From positions 49,978 to 113,977 of the forward strand of contig NZ_QHJG01000016.1 of the NCBI RefSeq assembly GCF_003184185.1: a stretch of DNA of 64,000 nt, given 5' to 3'. The position numbers and the translations under genes are program-made. This document shows, piece by piece, positions 55,263 to 63,761 of the stretch. The notes under the pieces are model-generated. The model was given only the letters and a program-made list of their open reading frames with translations, did no database searches and was not told where the DNA came from. Source of the DNA: Legionella qingyii. Its GTDB lineage: Bacteria; Pseudomonadota; Gammaproteobacteria; Legionellales; Legionellaceae. The stretch's first letter is position 1, and each line of letters starts with the position of its first letter.

Positions 55263-57782
55263 TTATTTTGTCACGAACGAAGATGGTGAAGAAGAACTGG
55301 CTCTTAGCTCTCTACTTCCCGAAGAAGAGGATGCTGCTGGTGAATTTTCCCAAAAGAAATGTGGATTCGTATTCCGTCGAGATTCCATCACTTGCCTATC
55401 GGCATTTAAATTAATGGACCGTTCTGTAAATGCATTACATGCAGGAATTAACACCTGGTTATAATAATTTAATAGTTCTGGCACTTGTGTTTGTAATAGT
55501 AACAGTCCCGATTCATCGCCATATTTAGCCAGTATGTGCGGTACTCTAACGATTAACTCAGCATCCCAATTACTTGGCTGATAGGCGGTAAATGCGAGTG
55601 AAATTATCTTATCTATTGCTTTTAAATCAAGTCGTGAACAGGCCTCAGTAATTTGTCTATAGTTAACATCAATAGTATCGCATCTGTAGGGTTTACACTC
55701 ATTTTTAAAAAGAATTTGTATCGCCAGGTGAACTATCTCATGTGCAATATTCCCTAACAATTCTTGCTGATCTAGTTTTGCCGCAATAAAAATACGTCCT
55801 TCTTCATAACAACATCTTCCTTCTGTTGAGCTGTATGAAGTCACATCTAAATCAACGGTATTTACTTGATTAAAATCAAAAATAATATCAATAGTCCCTT
55901 TATAATGTTCAATTACCGATAAGAACGGGGCGATGCCTGGACTATTAACGAGCTGCTCGTACATAAACCGGATGGTATTGAAGTAAATACTTTCTCTTTG
56001 CATTGTTCGCGAGCGCGATAAAAGATAATAAACTGAGGTATCACTTGGCTTGTTAAAATAGCGGACAAGCGCTTTGTTTAGTGCCGTTTTTTCGTGCTCA
56101 TTTAAATCATTTATTCTTTGCTGTAAATTTTCAGACTCGCGACCTTTAAACCCCTTTGTTTTAAGATATGCATAGATCTTATATTGTTTGGATGATAAAG
56201 CAGTATCAAGTGCAGAGGTATTTTCAATGTTAAAACAATAACCAATTTGTTCCCCAGCAAAAGTACAATGCTCTATAGATCTCAAGTCACCTTGTTGTAT
56301 CTGGTCATGGAGCAATTGGCGTTTAGCTGCAAATGCATTTAACGCTTTGCTGCTCTGAGCTTGTGACAAACTAAAATTATTTGGAAAGGGAAAATTGTGC
56401 TTAAGCAGATAAAGAACTAGGTCAAAATGTTGATTCTTCCAGGCGCTATCAATAGCTTCCTGCTGTAATTTGATGTCTTGACCGAGTGAAATATCGTATT
56501 GGAGAAAAAATTGTACTGCCTCCATCCGTCCTTTGCCTGCGGCGATTGTCAGAAGAGTTTGCCCTTGGATATTTTTGGAACGCAATAAAGGAAGCTTCTC
56601 TGATGAGAGATACGATTCCGAGGGACTTAGATCAAATAAAGCGTTCAAAACAGGAAGACTTGCTTGCTCTGCTGCGAGTTCTAATGGACTAACGTTGGCT
56701 GAATTAGTACGAGAAGGATCAAATCCTCGGTGCAGTAAAAATCGAGTGCTTAAAACATCATCGTATAGCACTGCATAATCCAATAGCCCCCAACTGTCAT
56801 ATTCTTGTTCTTCAATGATAGTCGCATCAGAAAGGTCTAAGGTTTCATCACAAAATTCACCAATTATTTTCTCATTTAAAGCTTGAAACAATAAAGGTAA
56901 TCCAAAAGTCTCTTTTGCGCTTAATCTCTGTATAAATTGTTCTTCATTTAATGCCTCTTCATCGAAGGTTTGCTCATTACTTGCATATTCATCCTCATTC
57001 GTACAGAAAATATCAGAAGAGTTCGCTTTTTTAATCAGTGTGGTACATTCTCCTGAATGCCCCCAGCTAAAAATAAATGGTCTTTCAGGCATTCTTGCAA
57101 TGAGTTTTTCTTTAACCACTTCCATATCCGGAGGATTTTCGTCTTCACCAACAAATACCTGAATGTAATATAGATTGGGGGCTGTTTGCAGCGCACGAAA
57201 AAAATAATCACTTTCAAGGAACGTACCGTCGAAAAATTCGCTATCTATGGTGAGTACGGATAGATCTTGATTATTTTCTATGAAGTCCCAGAGATGATTA
57301 TGACTGGGGCATTCCTGGCTTATGGATAATTGCTTCACCCCTTTTTTTGCCGCTTGTCCCATATGGTAAAGAAATTTTTCAATTTGATACAGCCAGAGAC
57401 CGTTCACATCCTCATGATAATAAGGATACCCTGTCTGTTCCGATATAACCATTATCTGGTTCTTGGAATCGTAACAGCTCTCAAGCATTTCGATTTGTTT
57501 CGTGATAAACTGATATTCCTCATCATCTTGCAACGAATTTGTACTACTTTCTTCTGACTCAGAGGTGGTCACGCCTTCTTCATCTTCTCGTAACGAATCA
57601 GTACTACTACTGTCTTCAGATTCTGAGGCTGACACATTGCTACTAGATGGTTCATCATCAGTTTCGTCAACGGAATTTAACAATCGAAATGAAGTTTCGA
57701 TATCTTGCTTTCTTTGGAGCAAAAAAGCCTTATATTCATTAATAACTTGTGTTATTTCTCTAGACATGGGGAAGATACTCAT
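55263..57782 (-). CDS. Ankyrin-repeat protein with an HEXXH metallopeptidase-like motif, effector candidate
   Basis: This 839-residue protein has no signal peptide. Residues 40-90 are Ser/Asp/Glu-rich. The centre (about 330-470) has ankyrin-like units: DSWGLLDYAVLYDDVLSTRF, VSPLELAAEQASLPVLNALF, GQTLLTIAAGKGRMEAVQFF. The C-terminal part contains NIAHEIVHLAIQILF, an HEXXH zinc motif at residues 681-685. E742 in AELIVRVPHILAKYG, 57 residues on, could be a third zinc ligand. The end is Ser-rich. Ankyrin plus metal-protease-like architecture suggests an effector that binds and cleaves a host protein; only the motifs are seen. The start has a weak ribosome-binding site, and ATG at codon 6 is an alternative. 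Confidence 0.68.
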   Translation of the reverse strand: MSIFPMSREITQVINEYKAFLLQRKQDIETSFRLLNSVDETDDEPSSSNVSASESEDSSSTDSLREDEEGVTTSESEESSTNSLQDDEEYQFITKQIEMLESCYDSKNQIMVISEQTGYPYYHEDVNGLWLYQIEKFLYHMGQAAKKGVKQLSISQECPSHNHLWDFIENNQDLSVLTIDSEFFDGTFLESDYFFRALQTAPNLYYIQVFVGEDENPPDMEVVKEKLIARMPERPFIFSWGHSGECTTLIKKANSSDIFCTNEDEYASNEQTFDEEALNEEQFIQRLSAKETFGLPLLFQALNEKIIGEFCDETLDLSDATIIEEQEYDSWGLLDYAVLYDDVLSTRFLLHRGFDPSRTNSANVSPLELAAEQASLPVLNALFDLSPSESYLSSEKLPLLRSKNIQGQTLLTIAAGKGRMEAVQFFLQYDISLGQDIKLQQEAIDSAWKNQHFDLVLYLLKHNFPFPNNFSLSQAQSSKALNAFAAKRQLLHDQIQQGDLRSIEHCTFAGEQIGYCFNIENTSALDTALSSKQYKIYAYLKTKGFKGRESENLQQRINDLNEHEKTALNKALVRYFNKPSDTSVYYLLSRSRTMQRESIYFNTIRFMYEQLVNSPGIAPFLSVIEHYKGTIDIIFDFNQVNTVDLDVTSYSSTEGRCCYEEGRIFIAAKLDQQELLGNIAHEIVHLAIQILFKNECKPYRCDTIDVNYRQITEACSRLDLKAIDKIISLAFTAYQPSNWDAELIVRVPHILAKYGDESGLLLLQTQVPELLNYYNQVLIPACNAFTERSINLNADRQVMESRRNTNPHFFWENSPAASSSSGSRELRASSSSPSSFVTK

Positions 57783-57964
57783 AGACGTAATAAAATTGGA
57801 TTAAAAAATTTTTAAAAAATGATGGTTATTCAATATTTGCGTACTATCACGAAAGTTGCGCCTGAATGCAAGTCATCTGCTTGAACTAGAGGAGAAATGG
57901 GGCAAAAAATAGCCGGTCGCCATGAAATCATGGGAGATGATACAGTTAGATGAACACTCTCACT

Positions 57965-59947
57965 TTATTGGCTAGACCCTTTGTTTGAACCCAACCCTTG
58001 AGGCCCAAAGTCTTTCATTAAGCGCTCTTCTTTTTTCATCTCAGAGAGTGAGTTATCGAAAAAGCCATAATTGCGACTTACCTGAAGTGATGTATCTTTC
58101 TGCTCCTCAGTTTCTGGAGTTGCTTCTGAGGCTTCTAATTTAATTTTGACCTCATTATCTTCTTCTATATCAACAATATTAACTTCGTCATCAGTATCAT
58201 TATCTAAAATGGTTATGATCTCATTATCCAATTCATTTGCTAACTTTAAATATTCGTTACGATCTTGAATTTGTTCTATCCGTAGTTGCTCATAAAGTTC
58301 GTGAATCTTTTGATTCGTTTCTGCACTAAGGACTGACGGGTTATCAAACATAGAATGATATTTTTCAGGTAAAGAAAGTTTCTTATAAATAATAAATTGA
58401 GCGGTCTGCCGTAAGACGTCATTAAAAACTTCCGTTTGATTATTTTCCTGCAACAGATCTAAATAGCGAAGCATGAAATAAAGAGTTAAATTTGCTAAAG
58501 GAATAGATAAGGCAAGATTATCTCGTACAAGATCTCTTCCTTGGTCACAATAAATTTTCTTTAATGTAGGATCTAGGTCCACGAATTTAAGTCCATAATC
58601 CCATCCAGCATAAATTGAGGGATTTTCATCATCACTCAAAATTGTTTTTCTGCAATCAGATTTTCCACCAAGCATATGAGCAAGAAGCGTATCACCGTGC
58701 ACAAAGAACACTTCATCGGGGAGCTGAATTGGTGCCAAGTGTAAAATTTTTTCTTTGGCTCCATTTTTTAATTGATCTGAAAGAAAATATCCGATTTGAC
58801 ACTGTGATTTATACAATTGAACGTCGCTTTGGAATCCTGCATAGAATCCCGCGGGCTTTTGAGCCGCACTTAAAATAATCGTATCATTCTCCTGTTGAAA
58901 TTGATTGGCATAGTGTTGATGTAATTTAAAATCATATGCCAGATCAAATTGCTCAAATACATATTTTAAATTTTCAATTTGTTTGTCAAGAATAGCTTTT
59001 ACAGCCGGAGAAAGGACCTCCTCCGGAAAAAGAGCTTCACGAACAACAATACTTGCCTCATTTATTGTAGCAAACTGTATTCCGACAATAAGCGGCATTT
59101 TTTGTGCCACTTGAAGAGCATCTGGCTTACCCATCTGCGAAAAATATTGATGTAATAAGTCATAATCTGCTTGAGACATAGAAATATAAGCATAGGCCAT
59201 CTCTGATAATAATTTTGCCAGATCCTTTGCAGTTAAATTTTCAACCTGATCAACGCTTACTTTTTTAAGATAGACAACCTGTTTATTTTCTGACTTATGT
59301 TGTATCATTTCGATTAAATGGACTTCATTCCTATCTTGCAAATTAGCGGCTAAAGTTTGATGACCTTTATTGCGTGCATTAAACGCTAAAATTTTTGATT
59401 CAACTTTCTTAACTAAATCAAGCACCTCATTATTATCAGCAAACAAATCTTTTAAGAATTTGAGATGGGTGTCATCTAATGGAATTCTACTTACTCGATT
59501 TTTAAAATCATACTCTGGATATGCTTTAAGATCATGTATAAACGAACATCCATAAGTATCATATTTGGCAATGCAATCTAGCCTTTTATCTAAGTTTTTA
59601 TGAGCATCTTCATTTCTTGAAATAATAGTCAAAAAAAAGGGCGGATTATCTTCTATATAAATCCGTTCACCTATCATATTTAAACTAATAAAATACATGC
59701 TTTTATCATGATTGCCTTGGGAAAAAACCTTCTCAGTATCACCTCCCTGTGATTCAGTCGAGGTGTTGAGTGATATTTGAGTTTCATCTTCTTCTTCAAT
59801 ATCACTCTCATATCGATATAAAGCACTACTCAAGGCCATTTGGTTATCAATACACCGCTCCTTCTCTAAATCAGGCAATAAAATTGATTTGAGAAATGCT
59901 TTGCTTTCCTCAAGTTCGAACGCTTGCTCTTCTTTACTATGTGCCAT
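57965..59947 (-). CDS. Large unrecognised soluble protein, effector candidate
   Basis: This 660-residue protein has no signal, membrane segment or family that I recognise. An acidic disordered N-terminus (about 50-75) leads into a long globular body (about 80-550). It contains KQVVYLKKVSVDQVENLTAK, FFVHGDTLLAHMLGGKSDCR and IYAGWDYGLKFVDLDPTLKK. The tail is strongly acidic (DNDTDDEVNIVDIEEDNEVK, about 583-602) and ends KDFGPQGLGSNKGSSQ. FVHGDTLLAHMLGG recalls a hydrolase or kinase loop but does not fit one clearly. It lies in the same run of effector candidates, all on the reverse strand. Confidence 0.55.
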   Translation of the reverse strand: MAHSKEEQAFELEESKAFLKSILLPDLEKERCIDNQMALSSALYRYESDIEEEDETQISLNTSTESQGGDTEKVFSQGNHDKSMYFISLNMIGERIYIEDNPPFFLTIISRNEDAHKNLDKRLDCIAKYDTYGCSFIHDLKAYPEYDFKNRVSRIPLDDTHLKFLKDLFADNNEVLDLVKKVESKILAFNARNKGHQTLAANLQDRNEVHLIEMIQHKSENKQVVYLKKVSVDQVENLTAKDLAKLLSEMAYAYISMSQADYDLLHQYFSQMGKPDALQVAQKMPLIVGIQFATINEASIVVREALFPEEVLSPAVKAILDKQIENLKYVFEQFDLAYDFKLHQHYANQFQQENDTIILSAAQKPAGFYAGFQSDVQLYKSQCQIGYFLSDQLKNGAKEKILHLAPIQLPDEVFFVHGDTLLAHMLGGKSDCRKTILSDDENPSIYAGWDYGLKFVDLDPTLKKIYCDQGRDLVRDNLALSIPLANLTLYFMLRYLDLLQENNQTEVFNDVLRQTAQFIIYKKLSLPEKYHSMFDNPSVLSAETNQKIHELYEQLRIEQIQDRNEYLKLANELDNEIITILDNDTDDEVNIVDIEEDNEVKIKLEASEATPETEEQKDTSLQVSRNYGFFDNSLSEMKKEERLMKDFGPQGLGSNKGSSQ

Positions 59948-60430
59948 ATAGATTCCAAAAAAGAATCAACTTGACTGAATTATAGCAAATAAATCAGCTG
60001 CGTAGTTCTGCCAAAAAAGAAGGCCTAGCAGTTAAAGTTGCATGTGATTTTTGCAAAAAACAACTTGAATAGCATCAAATGGCTAGACTCAAGGTGATGC
60101 AAAGTCTTACTGATGAAGTTAATTTAAGCGAACGATAAGAGATATTGCAGTAGTTTCTATGTCCTTTAAAAGGATAATTATTCTGCCAATTAAATATAAA
60201 TCTTACCTAAGATAGCTATGAATTCATGGGATCGCCAAAATTCAAAGTTTGTGATGGGGAAGATTGTTCATCCCAAGATATTGGCTGCTTGTGGCCGCTA
60301 TTTTAATTAACGTTTTCCTGTGATAGGTAAATATCAAAGAGCCAGCGAGAGTTTGCATAAACACGTGTTTCACTATCATCGCAAAGGGCGGGTAATCCGT
60401 CCATTTGTAACTGTCGCTAAAAGTAGAGGA
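59948..60430. other. Decayed region before the IS3 remnant
   Basis: No intact gene is seen. A plus-strand frame from the ATG at 60252 reads MGKIVHPKILAACGRYFN, hits a stop, and continues in the same frame (RFPVIGKYQRASESLHKHVF, HYHRKGRVIRPFVTVAKSRG) to 60,439. This might be a pseudogene interrupted by one stop; I cannot name it. Confidence 0.35.
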
Positions 60431-60523
60431 TTAGGCAACTAGTGCCAATTTTTGCTTTGGAGGAATCCCTCCAATAGCAGTATTAGGTCGTTCATTGTTA
60501 TACGTCCATAGCCATTGTGTCGC
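60431..60523 (-). mobile_element. IS3-family transposase (orfB) C-terminal remnant
   Basis: Reverse-strand codons read ATQWLWTYNNERPNTAIGGI then PPKQKLALVA and stop. The WTYNNERPN...GG..P. pattern is the end of IS3-group DDE transposases (YNxxRPHxALGGxTPxxxL). Only 31 codons remain and a stop sits just upstream in frame, so the element is dead. Confidence 0.8.
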
Positions 60524-60716
60524 ATGTAGTTATTAGGTAGTCGTTGAATGACTCTTGCGCTTCATTTTTGGTTAACTCTCTATCAGCTTCCAGAAAGCGT
60601 TTGCATACTAACATGCCGTGATGATTGGTAAAACAGAGCAAATATTGCAGTATTTCATTCGGCAAAATACCAAAAGGATTTATAGAGTCGGAGGTTAACA
60701 TTGTAGTTGTTTTCAT
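60498..60716 (-). pseudogene. F-box protein fragment truncated by the IS3 remnant
   Basis: This is a 72-residue frame. Residues about 12-44 read NPFGILPNEILQYLLCFTNH then HGMLVCKRFLEADREL, a recognisable F-box core (LPxEIL...LL....VCKRF). The last 8-10 codons are IS3-derived sequence read in another frame, so the original C-terminus is missing. F-box Legionella effectors recruit host SCF ubiquitin ligase through Skp1; the missing part would have held the substrate-binding domain. Confidence 0.65.
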
Positions 60717-60760
60717 TTAGTCCATTGTTCAGGAAGCGTTACTGTTTTAAGTGGAAAATA

Positions 60761-60802
60761 CTACCATGATGAGTAATAATTGAGCATTCTTTGTCATGGT
60801 AG
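60761..60802. repeat. 9-bp inverted repeat upstream of the F-box fragment
   Basis: CTACCATGA (60761-60769) and TCATGGTAG (60794-60802) are perfect inverted repeats around a 24-nt loop. The role is unknown; it may be an element end, operator or terminator. Confidence 0.4.
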
Positions 60803-60938
60803 CAAGCGTAGGTACTGTCCTTAAAATCAAGCCAAATTTTCATTGAAAGCTTGCTCCTAAGGACGCCAAACTTTCATTAAAGTTTTTTGCAATAAGAGCA
60901 GGATAAAGTCTGGAAAAATCGTCTGTCCGCCCAACTAG

Positions 60939-61988
60939 CTAGCATTCAAATTGATCTAATAATTCAATCTGTTCATTAAGATTTATCATCAGATTTTGCC
61001 AATATACAGGCGTATTAAACCATGGAAAACTCAAAGGGAATGCGGGATCGGTCCAGCGTTTTGCGATCCATCCTGAATAATGCAGCATGCGTAGTGTACG
61101 CAATGCTTCGATTAAATGGCGTTCACGCGGGTTAAAATCATGAAATTTACAATAACCCTGTAAAATCTTCTCAAGTTGCAAATCCATTTGTTTTGGTTCA
61201 CCTGAAAGTAACATCCAAATATCCTGTATCGCAGGGCCCATGAGACAATCGTCTAAGTCAACAATATGAGGACCTGATTCGCTCCATAACACATTTCCTG
61301 CATGACAATCGCCGTGCAAGCGTATTTGATCAATATCACCAATAGACTTAAATATCTGATTTACTTTCTGTAATGCTGTTTCAACTATTTTGCAAAAATT
61401 AGATGTTAAGTAATCAGGAATAATATTTTGTTCAATGAGAAGTTTGTAAGGATCATGGCCATAACTTTGGGGATTTAATTGGATGCGATGTTGAAATGAC
61501 TGGCAGGCACTAACTCTATGTAAGCGCCCTATAAAGCGCCCCATCCATTCTAATTGTTCGCTATTATCCAATTCTAGTGCGTGGCCGCTGCGCCTGGGAA
61601 AGAGTGCGAATCTGAAATCATGATGATGGTGTAAGGTTCGGTCGTTTATAATTAGGGGGGCAATAATGGGAATTTCATGTTGTACTAATTCTAGTGAGAA
61701 TTGATGTTCCTCTAAAATAGCTGCTGAACACCAGCGATTCGGTCTATAAAATTTAGCAATGAGGGGCTCTGCATTTTCAATTCCTATTTGATAAACGCGG
61801 TTTTCATAGCTATTGAGTGCGAGTAGGCTGCCTGTGCAAAGAACCCCCGTGCTTTCAATTGCATCCAAAATAGTATTGGGATCGAGTTGCGCATAGGGGG
61901 TTTGATTCTCGTGATTCAAGTGCGAATTCTCTGATGGATAAGTATAGGGATGTATTATACAGATTGTATTGCAGCAAGCGTAGGTCAA
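60939..61988 (-). CDS. srkA: Stress-response protein kinase SrkA/YihE-like
   Basis: This 349-residue APH-fold Ser/Thr kinase may start at the TTG at 61919, giving about 326 residues, closer to E. coli SrkA (328). LNSYENRVYQIG (about 59-70) is the nucleotide loop, and PLIAKFYRPNRWCSAAILEE (about 75-94) holds the ATP Lys. The catalytic loop is RLHGDCHAGNVLW (about 223-235), and IVDLDDCLMGPAIQDIW (about 242-258) is the metal-binding DFG-equivalent. SrkA phosphorylates proteins and protects against stress-induced death in E. coli. It is monocistronic. Confidence 0.88.
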   Translation of the reverse strand: MTYACCNTICIIHPYTYPSENSHLNHENQTPYAQLDPNTILDAIESTGVLCTGSLLALNSYENRVYQIGIENAEPLIAKFYRPNRWCSAAILEEHQFSLELVQHEIPIIAPLIINDRTLHHHHDFRFALFPRRSGHALELDNSEQLEWMGRFIGRLHRVSACQSFQHRIQLNPQSYGHDPYKLLIEQNIIPDYLTSNFCKIVETALQKVNQIFKSIGDIDQIRLHGDCHAGNVLWSESGPHIVDLDDCLMGPAIQDIWMLLSGEPKQMDLQLEKILQGYCKFHDFNPRERHLIEALRTLRMLHYSGWIAKRWTDPAFPLSFPWFNTPVYWQNLMINLNEQIELLDQFEC

Positions 61989-62217
61989 CAGCTTAAGAGA
62001 TTATCAAGAAATACTTTCTTCCCGTCAATTGGTGTATCAATGGGCTATGCGCTATTGATAGAAAACATGAGTCCATAAAACGATGGGTTTGTGGACTCCT
62101 CATATTGATGTTTAAAAATTTGTAATTCACTGCGAAAATCAGTTCGGAAACTCTGTACATCAATCAAAGTTCATTTTAATCTATTCTTTTAGCCTTTCTG
62201 AACCACAAGGAAAAATA

Positions 62218-62766
62218 ATGAGAGTAGGGTATGCCAGAGTATCAACACATGAACAAAATTTAGACTTGCAACTTGACGAGCTTAAAAGGGCAGGATGTGA
62301 GCAAATCTTTACAGATAAAATAAGTGGTTCTATATCTGAACGACCGGGTTTAGAGAAAGTTGAAAACTTTCTTAGAGAGGGAGATGTTTTGGTCGTTTGG
62401 CGATTGGACAGGTTAGGGCGATCCCTCAAACATTTAATCTCTTATGTCAGTAAGCTAGAAGAAAAGGGAATCGGTTTTCATAGTGTTACCGAGGCTATTA
62501 ATACAGAAACACCTTCAGGCAAGTTTATGTTTCATGTCTTTGGCGCGCTTTCGGAATTTGAACGTAACTTAATTAAGGAGCGTACTCTTGCTGGACTTGA
62601 GGCTGCAAGAGCAAGGGGTCGGCAAGGTGGCAGACCAGAAAAACTCAGTGGTGAGCAAAAAGAGCTGGTAAGAACACTGTATGCCAATAAAAAACACTCA
62701 ATCCAATCTATATGTAAGATGGTTGGAGTAGGAAAGACTACACTATATAAATATATTAATCAGTAA
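62218..62766 (+). CDS. Serine recombinase (resolvase/invertase, Tn3 resolvase type)
   Basis: The 182-residue protein starts MRVGYARVSTHEQNLDLQ, with the nucleophilic Ser at residue 9. VVWRLDRLGRSLKHLI (about 60-75) and GKFMFHVFGALSEFERNLIK (about 100-119) are the resolvase active-site and dimer helices. A C-terminal Hin-like helix-turn-helix (SIQSICKMVGVGKTTLYKYI, about 161-180) binds the site. The length is normal for resolvase/invertase. AAGGAAAAATA precedes the ATG. Its recombination site is not evident next to it; it may belong to a transposon or genomic island beginning here. Confidence 0.92.
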   Translation: MRVGYARVSTHEQNLDLQLDELKRAGCEQIFTDKISGSISERPGLEKVENFLREGDVLVVWRLDRLGRSLKHLISYVSKLEEKGIGFHSVTEAINTETPSGKFMFHVFGALSEFERNLIKERTLAGLEAARARGRQGGRPEKLSGEQKELVRTLYANKKHSIQSICKMVGVGKTTLYKYINQ

Positions 62767-62804
62767 AAATACTATGGTGTATATTTTATTACAAGGAGAG
62801 TATT

Positions 62805-63629
62805 TTGTTAAGGCAACACATGAAGGAGCAGCAAAAAATTCTTAGCGTACAAGCTGGTTCGGCTGGTTCATCTGGTCACCCTACTGTTAAAGGAGGTGCA
62901 AGAGAAAAATTTATTACTGAGTTTTTATCCAAACACTTAGGTAACTTAGTTTCAATTGGTCAGGGTGAAATTATTGATAGTGATTCAGTTCCAGGGGAAC
63001 AAAGAAATCAGCATGATATAATAATTTATAAAAGCCATTATCCTAAAATTGAATATTCACAGGGCAATTATGCCTTTATGGCTGAGTCAGTTTTAGCTAC
63101 CATTGAAGTTAAGTCAACTTTGTCATTTAAAAACTTAAAATCCTCAATGGATGTAGCGAGGAAAACAAAAAACTTAAAGAGAAATATAGCTAGGGGACTA
63201 TCAGTTGGTTATGTTCCAAGCTCAATTTTGAATTTTCTGTTTGCATATAAATGTGAAGCAAAAATATCAACGGCCGCTGAGTGGATAAGTAGAGCATGTG
63301 AAGAGCTCAGCATTATTTATCCTAAATTGCCAAAATCTATTGAGGAAAGAATAAGAGTTAAAGGCCCTGCATTGGATGGAATATATATCCTAAATAAAGG
63401 AGTCCTATTTTATGATAACACGCCTGTTACCCTCACAAATGATAATGGAAGAAATTTTTACACAGATTATCCATGGTTGTTAGTAAGTGATATTGAAAAT
63501 TCGCTTTTGTGGATGTTTTTGCACCTACAAACAGCAATAAATCATCTCGACTTCGAGAGTACAAATCTTTTACCATATATTAAAGATATAAAACCCATAC
63601 ATTCAAATTTATTTAATCCTAACGCTTAA
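62805..63629 (+). CDS. DUF6602-like restriction-endonuclease-fold protein
   Basis: This 274-residue protein has a conserved-looking N-terminal part: KGGAREKFITEFLSKHLGNL (about 29-48) then VSIGQGEIIDSDSVPGEQRN and QHDIIIY (about 49-75). It continues into AESVLATIEVKSTLSFKNLK (about 93-112). The spaced Asp in QHDIIIY and the IEVKS dyad give the PD-(D/E)xK nuclease pattern, as in DUF6602 proteins. I chose the TTG at 62805 because AAGGAG lies 6 bp upstream, against 21 bp for the ATG at 62820. It lies 38 bp after the resolvase gene. Such proteins are often found near phage or defence loci; no activity is shown by sequence. Confidence 0.7.
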   Translation: MLRQHMKEQQKILSVQAGSAGSSGHPTVKGGAREKFITEFLSKHLGNLVSIGQGEIIDSDSVPGEQRNQHDIIIYKSHYPKIEYSQGNYAFMAESVLATIEVKSTLSFKNLKSSMDVARKTKNLKRNIARGLSVGYVPSSILNFLFAYKCEAKISTAAEWISRACEELSIIYPKLPKSIEERIRVKGPALDGIYILNKGVLFYDNTPVTLTNDNGRNFYTDYPWLLVSDIENSLLWMFLHLQTAINHLDFESTNLLPYIKDIKPIHSNLFNPNA

Positions 63630-63761
63630 ATTTGAGTTATTTTTTCATGAATGGCAATTATTAGGAAGTCAATTAATCAAATACACATGGATTGGGCAAA
63701 TTTTCCGTTGTCCCAAAACCACACATATTTAATATATGTACTACAGGATGTCGGAGGAAAA

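Noticed and set aside
55141..55464. 107-codon plus-strand frame near the ankyrin gene
   Set aside because: Most of it is antisense to the well-supported end of the ankyrin protein; it lacks a family match.
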